In this document: positions 1-5,863 of the stretch, in pieces
How the letters are laid out: each line of letters starts with the position of its first letter
How positions within the stretch are numbered: position 1 is the first letter of the stretch
Origin: DATGLW01 sp035293965
GTDB lineage: Bacteria > Actinomycetota > Acidimicrobiia > Acidimicrobiales > RAAP-2
Direction of reading: 5' to 3'
NCBI GenBank assembly: GCA_035293965.1
Contig: DATGLW010000078.1
Coordinates: 1-11,880 of the forward strand
DNA: 11,880 nt
Notes under the pieces: generated by a model
Database searches by the model: none
The model's input: only the letters and a program-made list of their open reading frames with translations
What the model was told of the DNA's origin: nothing
Position numbers and translations under genes: made by a program

Positions 1-51
1 ACAGCCGACCTTTCTGAGCCAGAGCATCACCACACGAGGAGCGCACGGCGC
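1..51 (+). promoter_or_regulatory. Leader and ribosome binding site of atpD
   Basis: This short stretch precedes the ATP synthase beta gene. A purine-rich GAGGAG at 36-41 lies 10 nt before the ATG at 52 and is the likely Shine-Dalgarno site. The atpD reading frame stays open upstream to the window edge, so an earlier start cannot be excluded by stops. The ribosome binding site and the usual length of the protein favour 52. In the usual bacterial operon atpG would end just upstream. A TGA at 15-17 could be its stop, but too little sequence is present to show it. Confidence 0.5.
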
Positions 52-1509
52 ATGACCACCACCATCCAGTCGCCATCCACGAACGACGGCGCCACCTTCG
101 CCGACGGCCGCGTCGTCGCCATCGCCGGGCCGGTCGTCGACGTGGAGTTCCCGCCCCACGCCCTCCCTGAGATCAACTTCGCGGTGGAGATGGACGTCGA
201 GCTCGAGGGGCGCCGCGTCACCGTCACCGCCGAGGTGGCCCAGCAGATCGGCGAAGGCCGGGTCCGGTGCGTCTGCATGCAGCCGACCGACGGCCTGGTT
301 CGGGGGGCGCCGGTGCGCAACACGGGCCGCGGTATCGCGGTGCCGGTGGGCAACGCGGTCCTCGGTCACGTCTTCAACGTGCTCGGCAAGCCGCTCGACA
401 CCGACGACATCGGCTCACCCGACGATTACTGGGAGATCCACCGCGAGCCCCCTGCCTTCGACCAGCTCGAGCCCCGGGCGCAGATGTTCGAGACGGGCAT
501 CAAGGTCATCGACCTCCTCGAGCCCTACGTCCAGGGCGGCAAGATCGGCCTGTTCGGGGGCGCAGGGGTCGGCAAGACGGTCCTCATCTTGGAGCTCATC
601 AACCGGGTCGCCACCCAGCACGGTGGCGTGTCGGTGTTCGCCGGCGTCGGAGAGCGGACCCGCGAAGGGACCGACCTGTGGCTCGAGATGCGCGAGTCGG
701 GCGTCATCGAGAAGGCGGCCCTCGTTTACGGGCAGATGGACGAGCCGCCGGGCGTCCGGCTTCGGGTCGGGTTGGCCGCGCTCACCATGGCCGAGTACTT
801 CCGCGACGTGCAGAACCAGGACGTGCTCCTCTTCATCGACAACATCTTCCGGTTCGTGCAGGCGGGGTCGGAGGTGTCCACCCTGCTGGGGCGGATGCCC
901 TCGGCCGTGGGCTACCAGCCGACCCTGGCCGACGAGATGGGTGAGCTGCAGGAGCGGATCACTTCGACCAGGGGCCGCTCCATCACCTCGGTGCAGGCCG
1001 TGTACGTGCCGGCAGACGACTACACGGATCCGGCGCCGTTCACGACGTTCACCCACCTCGATGCCACCACCGAGCTCTCGCGCCAGATCGCAGCCCTCGG
1101 CATCTACCCGGCGGTTGACCCCCTCGCCTCGACCTCCAACATCCTGACGCCCGAGGTCGTGGGCGAGCGCCACTACCAGGTGGCCCGCCAGGTGCAGGGG
1201 ATCCTGCAGCGCAACCGCGAGCTGCAGGACATCATCGCGATCCTCGGCCTCGACGAGCTGTCCGAAGAGGACCGGATCACGGTGTCGCGTGCCCGCAAGA
1301 TCCAGCGCTTCCTGTCGCAGCCGTTCAACGTGGGTGAGGCGTTCACCGGCCTGAAGGGTGTGACCGTGCCCATCGACGAGACGGTCGAGTCCTTCGAGGC
1401 TCTCGTGCGGGGTGACCTCGACCACGTGCCCGAGCAGGCCTTCTTCAACGTGGGTGGAGCCGAGTCCGTGCTCGAGAAGGCCCGCGCCCTCGAGTCCGAA
1501 GGTGGCTGA
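52..1509 (+). CDS. atpD: F1Fo ATP synthase subunit beta
   Basis: This is the catalytic beta subunit of the F1 sector, which makes ATP from ADP and phosphate on the cytoplasmic face of the membrane, driven by the ion gradient. At 485 aa it has normal family length. The Walker A P-loop GGAGVGKT is at residues 169-176. The GERTREG segment with the catalytic glutamate (E201) follows. The alpha/beta signature PAVDPLASTS is at 353-362, and the DELSEED loop that contacts the rotor is at 401-407. The first 18 or so residues are a poorly conserved, Thr/Ser-rich tail. The start at 52 has a GAGGAG site 10 nt upstream. The stop overlaps the atpC start by one base (TGATG), as expected for two coupled subunits of one operon. 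Nothing in the sequence suggests loss of activity. Confidence 0.98.
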   Translation: MTTTIQSPSTNDGATFADGRVVAIAGPVVDVEFPPHALPEINFAVEMDVELEGRRVTVTAEVAQQIGEGRVRCVCMQPTDGLVRGAPVRNTGRGIAVPVGNAVLGHVFNVLGKPLDTDDIGSPDDYWEIHREPPAFDQLEPRAQMFETGIKVIDLLEPYVQGGKIGLFGGAGVGKTVLILELINRVATQHGGVSVFAGVGERTREGTDLWLEMRESGVIEKAALVYGQMDEPPGVRLRVGLAALTMAEYFRDVQNQDVLLFIDNIFRFVQAGSEVSTLLGRMPSAVGYQPTLADEMGELQERITSTRGRSITSVQAVYVPADDYTDPAPFTTFTHLDATTELSRQIAALGIYPAVDPLASTSNILTPEVVGERHYQVARQVQGILQRNRELQDIIAILGLDELSEEDRITVSRARKIQRFLSQPFNVGEAFTGLKGVTVPIDETVESFEALVRGDLDHVPEQAFFNVGGAESVLEKARALESEGG

Positions 1510-2036
1510 TGGCCGATCCCCTCTTTCCGATCCAGGTGCTCACACCCGAGCGCGTGCTCCTCGACGGGGAGGCTCGGGCCGTGGTGCTGCGCAGCTCCGA
1601 CGGCGACCTGACGGTGCTCGACGGCCACACTCCTCTCATCACCGACGTAGTGCCCGGCGAGGTGAGGATCGACCAGGAGCAGGGCTCGGTCCGCCTCGCT
1701 GTCCACGGCGGTTACCTGCAGGTCGAGAAGGGACCGGCCGGCAGCGACGACTCGGAGCGGCGATCGGGGGCTGGCACCAGGGTGACGGTGCTGGCCGGGG
1801 TGGCCGAGCTCGCTGACCAGATCGACGTGGCACGGGCCGAGCGCGCGCGCGACGAGGCATCGGCCCGGTTGGAAGAGCTCCGCTCGGCGGGGCGTGGCAG
1901 CAGCGGGGGCGCCTCGTCGTCAGGCGGCGAGCCGGGGGAGGGGGCGCCGGCGACGGACGTCGAGGTCGCCGAAGCCGAGGCGGCGCTGCGCCGTGCCGAG
2001 GTGCGCCTGCAGGTGGCTGCTGGCCCAGCCAATTGA
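1509..2036 (+). CDS. atpC: F1Fo ATP synthase subunit epsilon, expanded form
   Basis: This is the epsilon subunit of the F1 central stalk, which links gamma to the c-ring and whose C-terminal helices can inhibit ATP hydrolysis. The N-terminal beta-sandwich is recognisable at residues 5-72, including LDGHTPLITDVVPG and HGGYLQV. The VTVLAGVAELADQIDV segment leads into the C-terminal helical hairpin. At 175 aa it is clearly longer than the roughly 120-140 aa usual for the family. Two stretches explain this. Residues about 73-90 are a charged Gly/Ser insert in the last beta-hairpin of the sandwich. Residues about 126-149 are a Gly/Ser/Pro-rich linker between the two C-terminal helices (about 103-125 and 150-170). 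A GAAGGTGG at 1498-1505 may serve as ribosome binding site, and the start overlaps the atpD stop by one base. It is the last gene of the ATP synthase operon here. Confidence 0.95.
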   Translation: MADPLFPIQVLTPERVLLDGEARAVVLRSSDGDLTVLDGHTPLITDVVPGEVRIDQEQGSVRLAVHGGYLQVEKGPAGSDDSERRSGAGTRVTVLAGVAELADQIDVARAERARDEASARLEELRSAGRGSSGGASSSGGEPGEGAPATDVEVAEAEAALRRAEVRLQVAAGPAN

Positions 2037-2043
2037 TCCGGCG

Positions 2044-2079
2044 AGCTGGCCGAGCTGGCCCAGCTGGCTGAGCTGGCTG
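2044..2079. repeat. 9-bp tandem repeat, four copies
   Basis: The heptamer AGCTGGC occurs at 2044, 2053, 2062 and 2071, an exact 9-bp period, with two variable bases between copies (CG, CC, TG, TG). It begins 8 bp after the atpC stop. The 9-bp period would encode a three-residue repeat in some frames, but no gene model supports that. Function is unknown; replication slippage is the simplest origin. Confidence 0.85.
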
Positions 2080-2163
2080 ACCGTCCACACCGTACTCGGC
2101 TTGACGCCCGCCACTCGTGGCGGCGCAGGCCCGCAATCGGGGGGTTTGGACATTGGGGCCCAG

Positions 2164-2226
2164 CGCGTAGCACGGCAGTGGCAGAGAGTGGCTGCGCGCC
2201 ATTTCCAGCCACTGCCGTGCAACGCG
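2164..2226. repeat. Inverted repeat with 19-bp arms
   Basis: Arms at 2164-2182 and 2208-2226 are reverse complements with a single mismatch (A2169 opposite A2221). The perfect core is GCACGGCAGTGGC against GCCACTGCCGTGC, with a 25-nt loop. An alternative, tighter hairpin pairs AGTGGCTG (2187-2194) with CAGCCACT (2206-2213). The element lies between the convergent ends of atpC and glpX. It could fold in RNA and help end transcription, but there is no T-run. It could also be a REP-like or small transposon-derived palindrome. Confidence 0.75.
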
Positions 2227-2263
2227 CGCGCAGGCGTCGCACCGACCGACAGCCGGTGCCTAC
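2195..2263. repeat. 69-bp direct repeat, copy 1
   Basis: This 69-bp block recurs at 2278-2346 with one difference (C2240 against T2323), giving an 83-bp period. It contains the right arm of the inverted repeat, a GC-alternating stretch near 2222-2230 and a small hairpin pairing GCACCG (2239-2244) with CGGTGC (2254-2259). No coding sequence is evident in it. Confidence 0.9.
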
Positions 2264-2277
2264 AGACCCCCGACGGC

Positions 2278-2346
2278 CGCGCCATTTCCAGCCACTGCCG
2301 TGCAACGCGCGCGCAGGCGTCGTACCGACCGACAGCCGGTGCCTAC
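2278..2346. repeat. 69-bp direct repeat, copy 2
   Basis: This is the second copy of the block at 2195-2263, 83 bp downstream. The single change, T2323 for C, falls in the small hairpin stem (GTACCG at 2322-2327 against CGGTGC at 2337-2342), where RNA could still form a G-U pair. The copy also carries GCCACTGCCGTGC (2291-2303), so the left arm at 2170-2182 can pair with either copy. Confidence 0.9.
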
Positions 2347-2351
2347 GACCT

Positions 2352-2393
2352 GGATCGCAGTGGTGATCCGTGACCCCGACCGGGCGCGCCGGT
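2352..2393. terminator. Possible bidirectional terminator hairpins between atpC and glpX
   Basis: Two short stems lie just before the glpX stop. GGATC (2352-2356) pairs with GATCC (2365-2369) across an 8-nt loop. ACCGG (2379-2383) pairs with CCGGT (2389-2393) across a GCGCG loop. Their place between convergent gene ends suits termination of both transcripts. There is no T-tract on either strand and the stems have only 5 bp, so this is tentative. Confidence 0.25.
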
Positions 2394-2405
2394 GCGGGCT
2401 GGTGC

Positions 2406-3413
2406 TCAGGTGAATTCGATGGCGCTGTACTCGGCCAGCTTGGTCAGCGCGTGGGTGGCATCGATCAAGCGGATCGTGCCCGACTTGGATCGCATCACGA
2501 GTGACTGTGTGGTGGCGCCAAAGTCGTGGTAGCGCACGCCCCGTAGCAGTTCGCCGTCGGTCACGCCCGTCGCAGCGAAGAAGCAGTTGTCGCCTCGGAC
2601 GAGGTCCTCGGTGGTGAGCACGGCGTCGACGTCGTACCCGGCGCCGATCGTTGCCGCGCGCTCCTCGTCGTTGCGAGGCCAGAGCCGACCCTGGATCTCC
2701 CCTCCCATGCACGTCAAGGCCGCTGCCGCCAGGACGCCCTCGGGGGTGCCGCCCACCCCGAGGAGGATGTCCACGCCCGATCCGGGCCAACCGGTGGCGA
2801 TGGCTGCCGCCACGTCGCCGTCGCTGATGAGGCGGATGCGCGCTCCAGACGCCCTGACCTCAGCGATCAGATCCGCGTGCCGCGGCCGGTCGAGGATGAC
2901 CGCCGTCAGGTCGCGAACCCGCTTGCCGACAGCCTTGGAGACGGCGACGAGGTTGTCGGTCGGCGAGCGCCTTATGTCGACGCTGCCGCGTGCCCGAGGG
3001 CCGACCGCAATTTTCTCCATGTAGACGCACGGACCCGGGTCGAACAGCGTGCCGCGCTCTGACACGGCGATCACCGACAGCGCGCCACCCCGGCCGAGCG
3101 CGGTGGGTGTCGTGCCGTCGATGGGGTCGACGGCGATGTCGACCTCGGGGGGCGAACCGTCGCCGATGCGCTCGCCGTTGTACAGCATCGGCGCGTTGTC
3201 TTTCTCACCCTCGCCGATCACGACCACGCCGTCCATGCGCACGTTCTGGAGCACCACCCGCATGGCGTTCACCGCCGCCCCGTCGGCACCGTCCTTGTCC
3301 CCCCGTCCCATCCAACGGCTGGCGGCCATCGCGGCTGCCTCGGTCACCCGTACGAGCTCGAGGGCGAGGTTCCGGTCAGGGGCCTGGCCGCGCTCAGTCA
3401 CGGCTACGACCAT
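2406..3413 (-). CDS. glpX: Class II fructose-1,6-bisphosphatase (GlpX)
   Basis: This enzyme hydrolyses fructose 1,6-bisphosphate to fructose 6-phosphate, the gluconeogenic step opposite to phosphofructokinase, in the cytosol. The 335-aa product matches the GlpX family along its whole length. It begins with the DRNLALELVRVTEAAAMAA segment and has GRGDKDGADGAAV near residues 37-48. The metal-binding GEGEKDNAPMLYNGE lies at 67-81, DPIDGTT at 96-102 and GVGGTPEGV further on. It ends with ATGVTDGELLRGVRY and RSKSGTIRLID. The DPID motif has Asp where Escherichia coli has Glu, as I recall for mycobacterial GlpX. The ATG at 3413 gives the usual GlpX N-terminus. An in-frame ATG at 3467 would add 18 Gly/Pro/Arg-rich residues and leave only 9 bp before murA. 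Neither has a clear ribosome binding site. The gene converges on atpC and diverges from murA. Confidence 0.95.
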   Translation of the reverse strand: MVVAVTERGQAPDRNLALELVRVTEAAAMAASRWMGRGDKDGADGAAVNAMRVVLQNVRMDGVVVIGEGEKDNAPMLYNGERIGDGSPPEVDIAVDPIDGTTPTALGRGGALSVIAVSERGTLFDPGPCVYMEKIAVGPRARGSVDIRRSPTDNLVAVSKAVGKRVRDLTAVILDRPRHADLIAEVRASGARIRLISDGDVAAAIATGWPGSGVDILLGVGGTPEGVLAAAALTCMGGEIQGRLWPRNDEERAATIGAGYDVDAVLTTEDLVRGDNCFFAATGVTDGELLRGVRYHDFGATTQSLVMRSKSGTIRLIDATHALTKLAEYSAIEFT

Positions 3414-3476
3414 AGCTTCGACATCGGCGCCTGCGGGTCGCCCAGGCCCCGTCCCTCGGGCGGCCATACTTGGGCC
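3414..3476. promoter_or_regulatory. Divergent glpX-murA promoter region with possible leaderless murA promoter
   Basis: These 63 bp separate the divergent starts and must hold any promoters that serve glpX and murA directly. On the plus strand CATACT (3465-3470) lies exactly 6 nt before the murA GTG, the spacing of a -10 box for a leaderless transcript. It matches the sigma-70 consensus TATAAT at four of six bases. I see no convincing -35 box. On the minus strand no box or ribosome binding site stands out for glpX. Confidence 0.35.
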
Positions 3477-4742
3477 GTGGACCGTTTCGTCATCCGCCCG
3501 AGCGGGCCGTTGCAGGGCACCGTGCGTGCCGGGGGGGCGAAGAACTCGGCCCTCAAGCTGATGGCGGCGTGCTTGCTGGCCGAGGGCCGCCACGTGCTGT
3601 CGAACGTCCCCCGGATCACCGACGTCGACATCATGGCCGACATGCTCGCCGCCCTCGGGGCGACGACCCGACGCGACGGCGCGGGCAACCTGGTCATCGA
3701 CACCCCACCGGCGGCCGAGCTGGTCCCCGAGGCACCCTACGAGCTGGTCGAGAAGATGCGCGCCTCGGTGGTGGTGCTCGGTCCCCTCCTCGCCCGTTGC
3801 CACCGGGCACGGGTGTCTCTCCCCGGCGGCGACGACTTCGGGTCGCGACCCATCGACTTCCACGTCAACGGCTTGGGTGCCATGGGCGCCGAGTTCGAGG
3901 TCTCGCACGGTTACGTGCAGGCGATCACCGCCGAGCCCGGGCGCCTCATCGGTGCACGGGTGGTCCTCGAGTACCCGAGCCACACGGCCACCGACAACCT
4001 CCTGATGGCAGCGGCACTGGCCAAGGGGACCACGGTCATCGAGAACGCCGCCCGGGAGCCCGAGATCTGCGACCTGGCACGGTTCCTCAACGCCATGGGG
4101 GCCCACGTCCGTGGGGCGGGCACGTCGAGGATCGAGGTCGAAGGGGTCGAGGAGCTCGTCCCGGCGCCGCACACGGTCATCCCCGATCGGGTGGTCGCCG
4201 CGACCTTCCTGTCGGCTGCCGGGCTCGCCGGCGGCGACGTGGTGGTCGAGGACGCCCGCATCGACCACATGGAGATGCTGGTGCGCAAGCTGGGCGCCAT
4301 GGGCGTCGCGGTCGAGCAGGCTCCCGAGGGTGTCCGCGCCCGTTCCGACGGCCGGCTCCGCTCGGCAGACGTCGCCACCCTGCCCTACCCCGGGGTGGCC
4401 ACGGACTACAAGCCATTCCTGGTCACGATGCTGTCCGTGGCCGACGGCGTCAGCATCGTGACCGAGAACCTCTTCTCGGGCCGGTTCCGCTACATCGACG
4501 AGCTTCGCCGCATGGGTGCCGACATCCGCACCGAAGGCCATCACGCCGTGGTTCGGGGGGTGCCTCGGCTGTCGGGTGCCCGGGTACGGGCAAGCGACAT
4601 CAGGGCCGGCGCGGCGCTGGTCCTGGCCGGCCTGGTCGCCGAGGGGGAGACCGAGGTGGAAGCGGCGCACCACGTCGACCGCGGGTACGAGGACCTGGCC
4701 GGGTCCCTTCGCTCGCTCGGTGCACGGGTGCACCGGGAGTGA
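3477..4742 (+). CDS. murA: UDP-N-acetylglucosamine 1-carboxyvinyltransferase (MurA), Asp-type active site
   Basis: MurA transfers enolpyruvate from PEP to UDP-GlcNAc, the first committed step of peptidoglycan synthesis, in the cytosol. The 421-aa product has family length. The substrate-binding Lys22-Asn23 sits in GGAKNSALK. KMRASVVVLGPLLAR follows, then SLPGGDDFGSRPID, then YPSHTATDN, and the catalytic-base Asp310 in ATDYKPF. In the active-site loop the PEP-binding Cys (Cys115 in E. coli) is replaced by Asp119. Such Asp forms occur naturally in mycobacteria and chlamydiae; they are active and insensitive to fosfomycin, which alkylates that Cys. The GTG start at 3477 gives the standard N-terminus. 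It has no obvious ribosome binding site but a -10-like box at leaderless spacing. The stop overlaps the next gene as GTGA. murA near the atp operon is a recurrent arrangement in Gram-positive lineages. Confidence 0.97.
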   Translation: MDRFVIRPSGPLQGTVRAGGAKNSALKLMAACLLAEGRHVLSNVPRITDVDIMADMLAALGATTRRDGAGNLVIDTPPAAELVPEAPYELVEKMRASVVVLGPLLARCHRARVSLPGGDDFGSRPIDFHVNGLGAMGAEFEVSHGYVQAITAEPGRLIGARVVLEYPSHTATDNLLMAAALAKGTTVIENAAREPEICDLARFLNAMGAHVRGAGTSRIEVEGVEELVPAPHTVIPDRVVAATFLSAAGLAGGDVVVEDARIDHMEMLVRKLGAMGVAVEQAPEGVRARSDGRLRSADVATLPYPGVATDYKPFLVTMLSVADGVSIVTENLFSGRFRYIDELRRMGADIRTEGHHAVVRGVPRLSGARVRASDIRAGAALVLAGLVAEGETEVEAAHHVDRGYEDLAGSLRSLGARVHRE

Positions 4743-5728
4743 GGCCGGACAGCGACCTCCCCACCCTGGCCGACGCGGCGAGACGGGGCGACCGAGCGGC
4801 GTTGGCGCGCCTGCTGTCGACGGTCGAGCGGGGTGGGCGGCCCAGCCAAGAGGTGGCCCGGCTCGCGTACCGGGGCGAGGTGCCGTACACGGTCGGTATC
4901 ACCGGGGCGCCGGGAGCCGGCAAGTCGACGCTCACCGGCCGGCTGATCCCCTTCGTCCAGCAGGGGTGGAGCACGGCCTCGGCTTCGCCCGACGGGCCCC
5001 TGCCGGTGGCGGTGCTGGCCGTGGACCCCTCGTCGCCGTTCACGGGCGGTGCCATCCTGGCCGACCGGGTCCGCATGCAGGACCACGCCACCGACCCCAA
5101 CGTGTTCATCCGTTCCATGGCCACCCGCGGGCATCTCGGAGGTCTCGCCCTGGCGGTGCCCGACGCCGTGCGGCTGCTCGGTGCCGCGGGCCTGCCGTCG
5201 GTGCTGGTCGAGACCGTCGGGGTGGGGCAGATGGAGGTGGAGGTCGCCTCGGCCACGGACACCACCGTGGTGGTCGTCACGCCCGGGTGGGGCGACTCCC
5301 TGCAGGCCAACAAGGCAGGGCTCCTCGAGGTGGCGGACCTGTTCGTGGTCAACAAGGCCGACCGGCCGGGCGCCCGCGAAGCTCGCCGGGACCTCGACCA
5401 GATGCTCGACCTCTCCGACCTGGGCGAGTGGCGACCGCCGATCGTGGAGACCGTCGCCGCCACCGGCCAGGGCGTAGAGGAGTTGTGGTCCGAGATGAGG
5501 CGGCACCGCCGCTTCCTCGAGGAGTCGGGCCTCCTCGCCGCCCGGCGCGCCGAGCGCCTGGGCGGGGAGCTGCGACGGGTGCTGGCGGCGGTGCTCGATC
5601 GGCGAGTCGAGGCAATCGCGGCCACACCGCGCTTCGCCGAGGCAGTGGCGGCCATCGCCGATCGGCGGATAGACCCCTACAGCGCGGCGGAATCCCTGCT
5701 CGGCGAAGGTCCGGCCCCCGCCACCTGA
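4739..5728 (+). CDS. meaB: MeaB/ArgK-family G3E P-loop GTPase
   Basis: MeaB-type GTPases guard B12-dependent acyl-CoA mutases such as methylmalonyl-CoA mutase: they gate cofactor loading and help replace damaged cofactor. Older annotations call the family ArgK or LAO/AO transport ATPase. The 329-aa product has Walker A GAPGAGKST at residues 56-64 and the VDPSSPFTGGAILADR switch region at 95-110. The conserved SMATRGHLGGLA follows, then ETVGVGQ from E158, PGWGDSLQANKAG, and the GTP-specificity motif NKAD at 205-208. The helical C-terminus is the usual dimerisation arm. The GTG start at 4739 overlaps the murA stop by 4 bases, suggesting translational coupling. No mutase gene is in this window, so the partner must lie elsewhere. 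Position 165 is Met where I recall Ser in most members (GVGQSE). Confidence 0.93.
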   Translation: MRPDSDLPTLADAARRGDRAALARLLSTVERGGRPSQEVARLAYRGEVPYTVGITGAPGAGKSTLTGRLIPFVQQGWSTASASPDGPLPVAVLAVDPSSPFTGGAILADRVRMQDHATDPNVFIRSMATRGHLGGLALAVPDAVRLLGAAGLPSVLVETVGVGQMEVEVASATDTTVVVVTPGWGDSLQANKAGLLEVADLFVVNKADRPGAREARRDLDQMLDLSDLGEWRPPIVETVAATGQGVEELWSEMRRHRRFLEESGLLAARRAERLGGELRRVLAAVLDRRVEAIAATPRFAEAVAAIADRRIDPYSAAESLLGEGPAPAT

Positions 5729-5735
5729 GCGGGGC
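5709..5735. repeat. 27-bp direct repeat copy 1, spanning the meaB stop
   Basis: This segment covers the last six codons of meaB, its TGA and a few bases beyond. It recurs at 5770-5796 with one difference (C5730 against A5791), a 61-bp period. CCCCG (5716-5720) can pair with CGGGG (5730-5734), so the meaB stop codon lies in the loop of a small hairpin. Confidence 0.85.
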
Positions 5736-5769
5736 TGCAGGTAGCCCACTCCGGCCTTGCCGACCTGGA

Positions 5770-5796
5770 GTCCGGCCCCCGCCACCTGAGAGGGGC
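5770..5796. repeat. 27-bp direct repeat copy 2, after meaB
   Basis: This copy of the meaB tail lies in the spacer before the enoyl-CoA hydratase gene. GGCCCC (5774-5779) can pair with GGGGCC (5792-5797) around a 12-nt loop, so a hairpin is kept despite the base change. It may act as a weak terminator after meaB, but no T-run follows. Confidence 0.8.
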
Positions 5797-5802
5797 CAGC
5801 GG

Positions 5803-5839
5803 GCCGCCGGTCCGCCGCCGCCGGTCCGCCGCCGCCGGT
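5803..5839. repeat. 14-bp tandem repeat, about 2.6 copies
   Basis: The unit CCGGTCCGCCGCCG occurs at 5807-5820 and 5821-5834, flanked by partial copies (GCCG at 5803-5806 and CCGGT at 5835-5839). It sits 12 bp upstream of the -10-like box of the next gene. It is probably slippage-prone, so copy number may vary between strains. Confidence 0.85.
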
Positions 5840-5851
5840 GCGTGCGTCAGC

Positions 5852-5863
5852 TACGGTGCGGGC
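5852..5863 (+). promoter_or_regulatory. Probable leaderless promoter -10 box of the enoyl-CoA hydratase gene
   Basis: TACGGT (5852-5857) fits the actinobacterial -10 pattern TANNNT and lies exactly 6 nt before the ATG at 5864. There is no Shine-Dalgarno site before that ATG. Together these indicate a leaderless mRNA whose first base is at or next to the start codon. Its position after the meaB spacer would make it the promoter of the downstream chain of overlapping genes. Confidence 0.5.

Noticed and set aside
15..17. TGA as the stop codon of atpG
   Set aside because: Only four codons precede it in the window and they do not show a recognisable gamma-subunit C-terminus, so I did not annotate a partial gene.
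2164..2346. CRISPR array
   Set aside because: There are only two copies of a 69-bp unit, with a 14-bp gap between them. Unit length, spacing and lack of cas genes do not fit.
2164..2346. Insertion sequence or transposon
   Set aside because: There is no transposase and no target-site duplication that I can see. The inverted repeat alone supports only a REP-like or remnant reading.
1894..2373. 159-codon plus-strand frame crossing the end of atpC and the repeat region
   Set aside because: It is in a different frame from atpC, its content is set by the 9-bp and 69-bp repeats, and it has no ribosome binding site or domain. Not a credible gene.
3414..4733. Upstream extension of the glpX frame, open on the minus strand to 4733
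   Set aside because: It runs wholly antisense to murA, whose protein is unmistakable. The GlpX family N-terminus begins at the ATG at 3413. Open antisense frames are common in high-GC DNA.
4739..5728. Arginine/ornithine transport ATPase (ArgK) function
   Set aside because: The name is a legacy label. The motifs are those of MeaB-type G3E GTPases, and no transporter genes are nearby.
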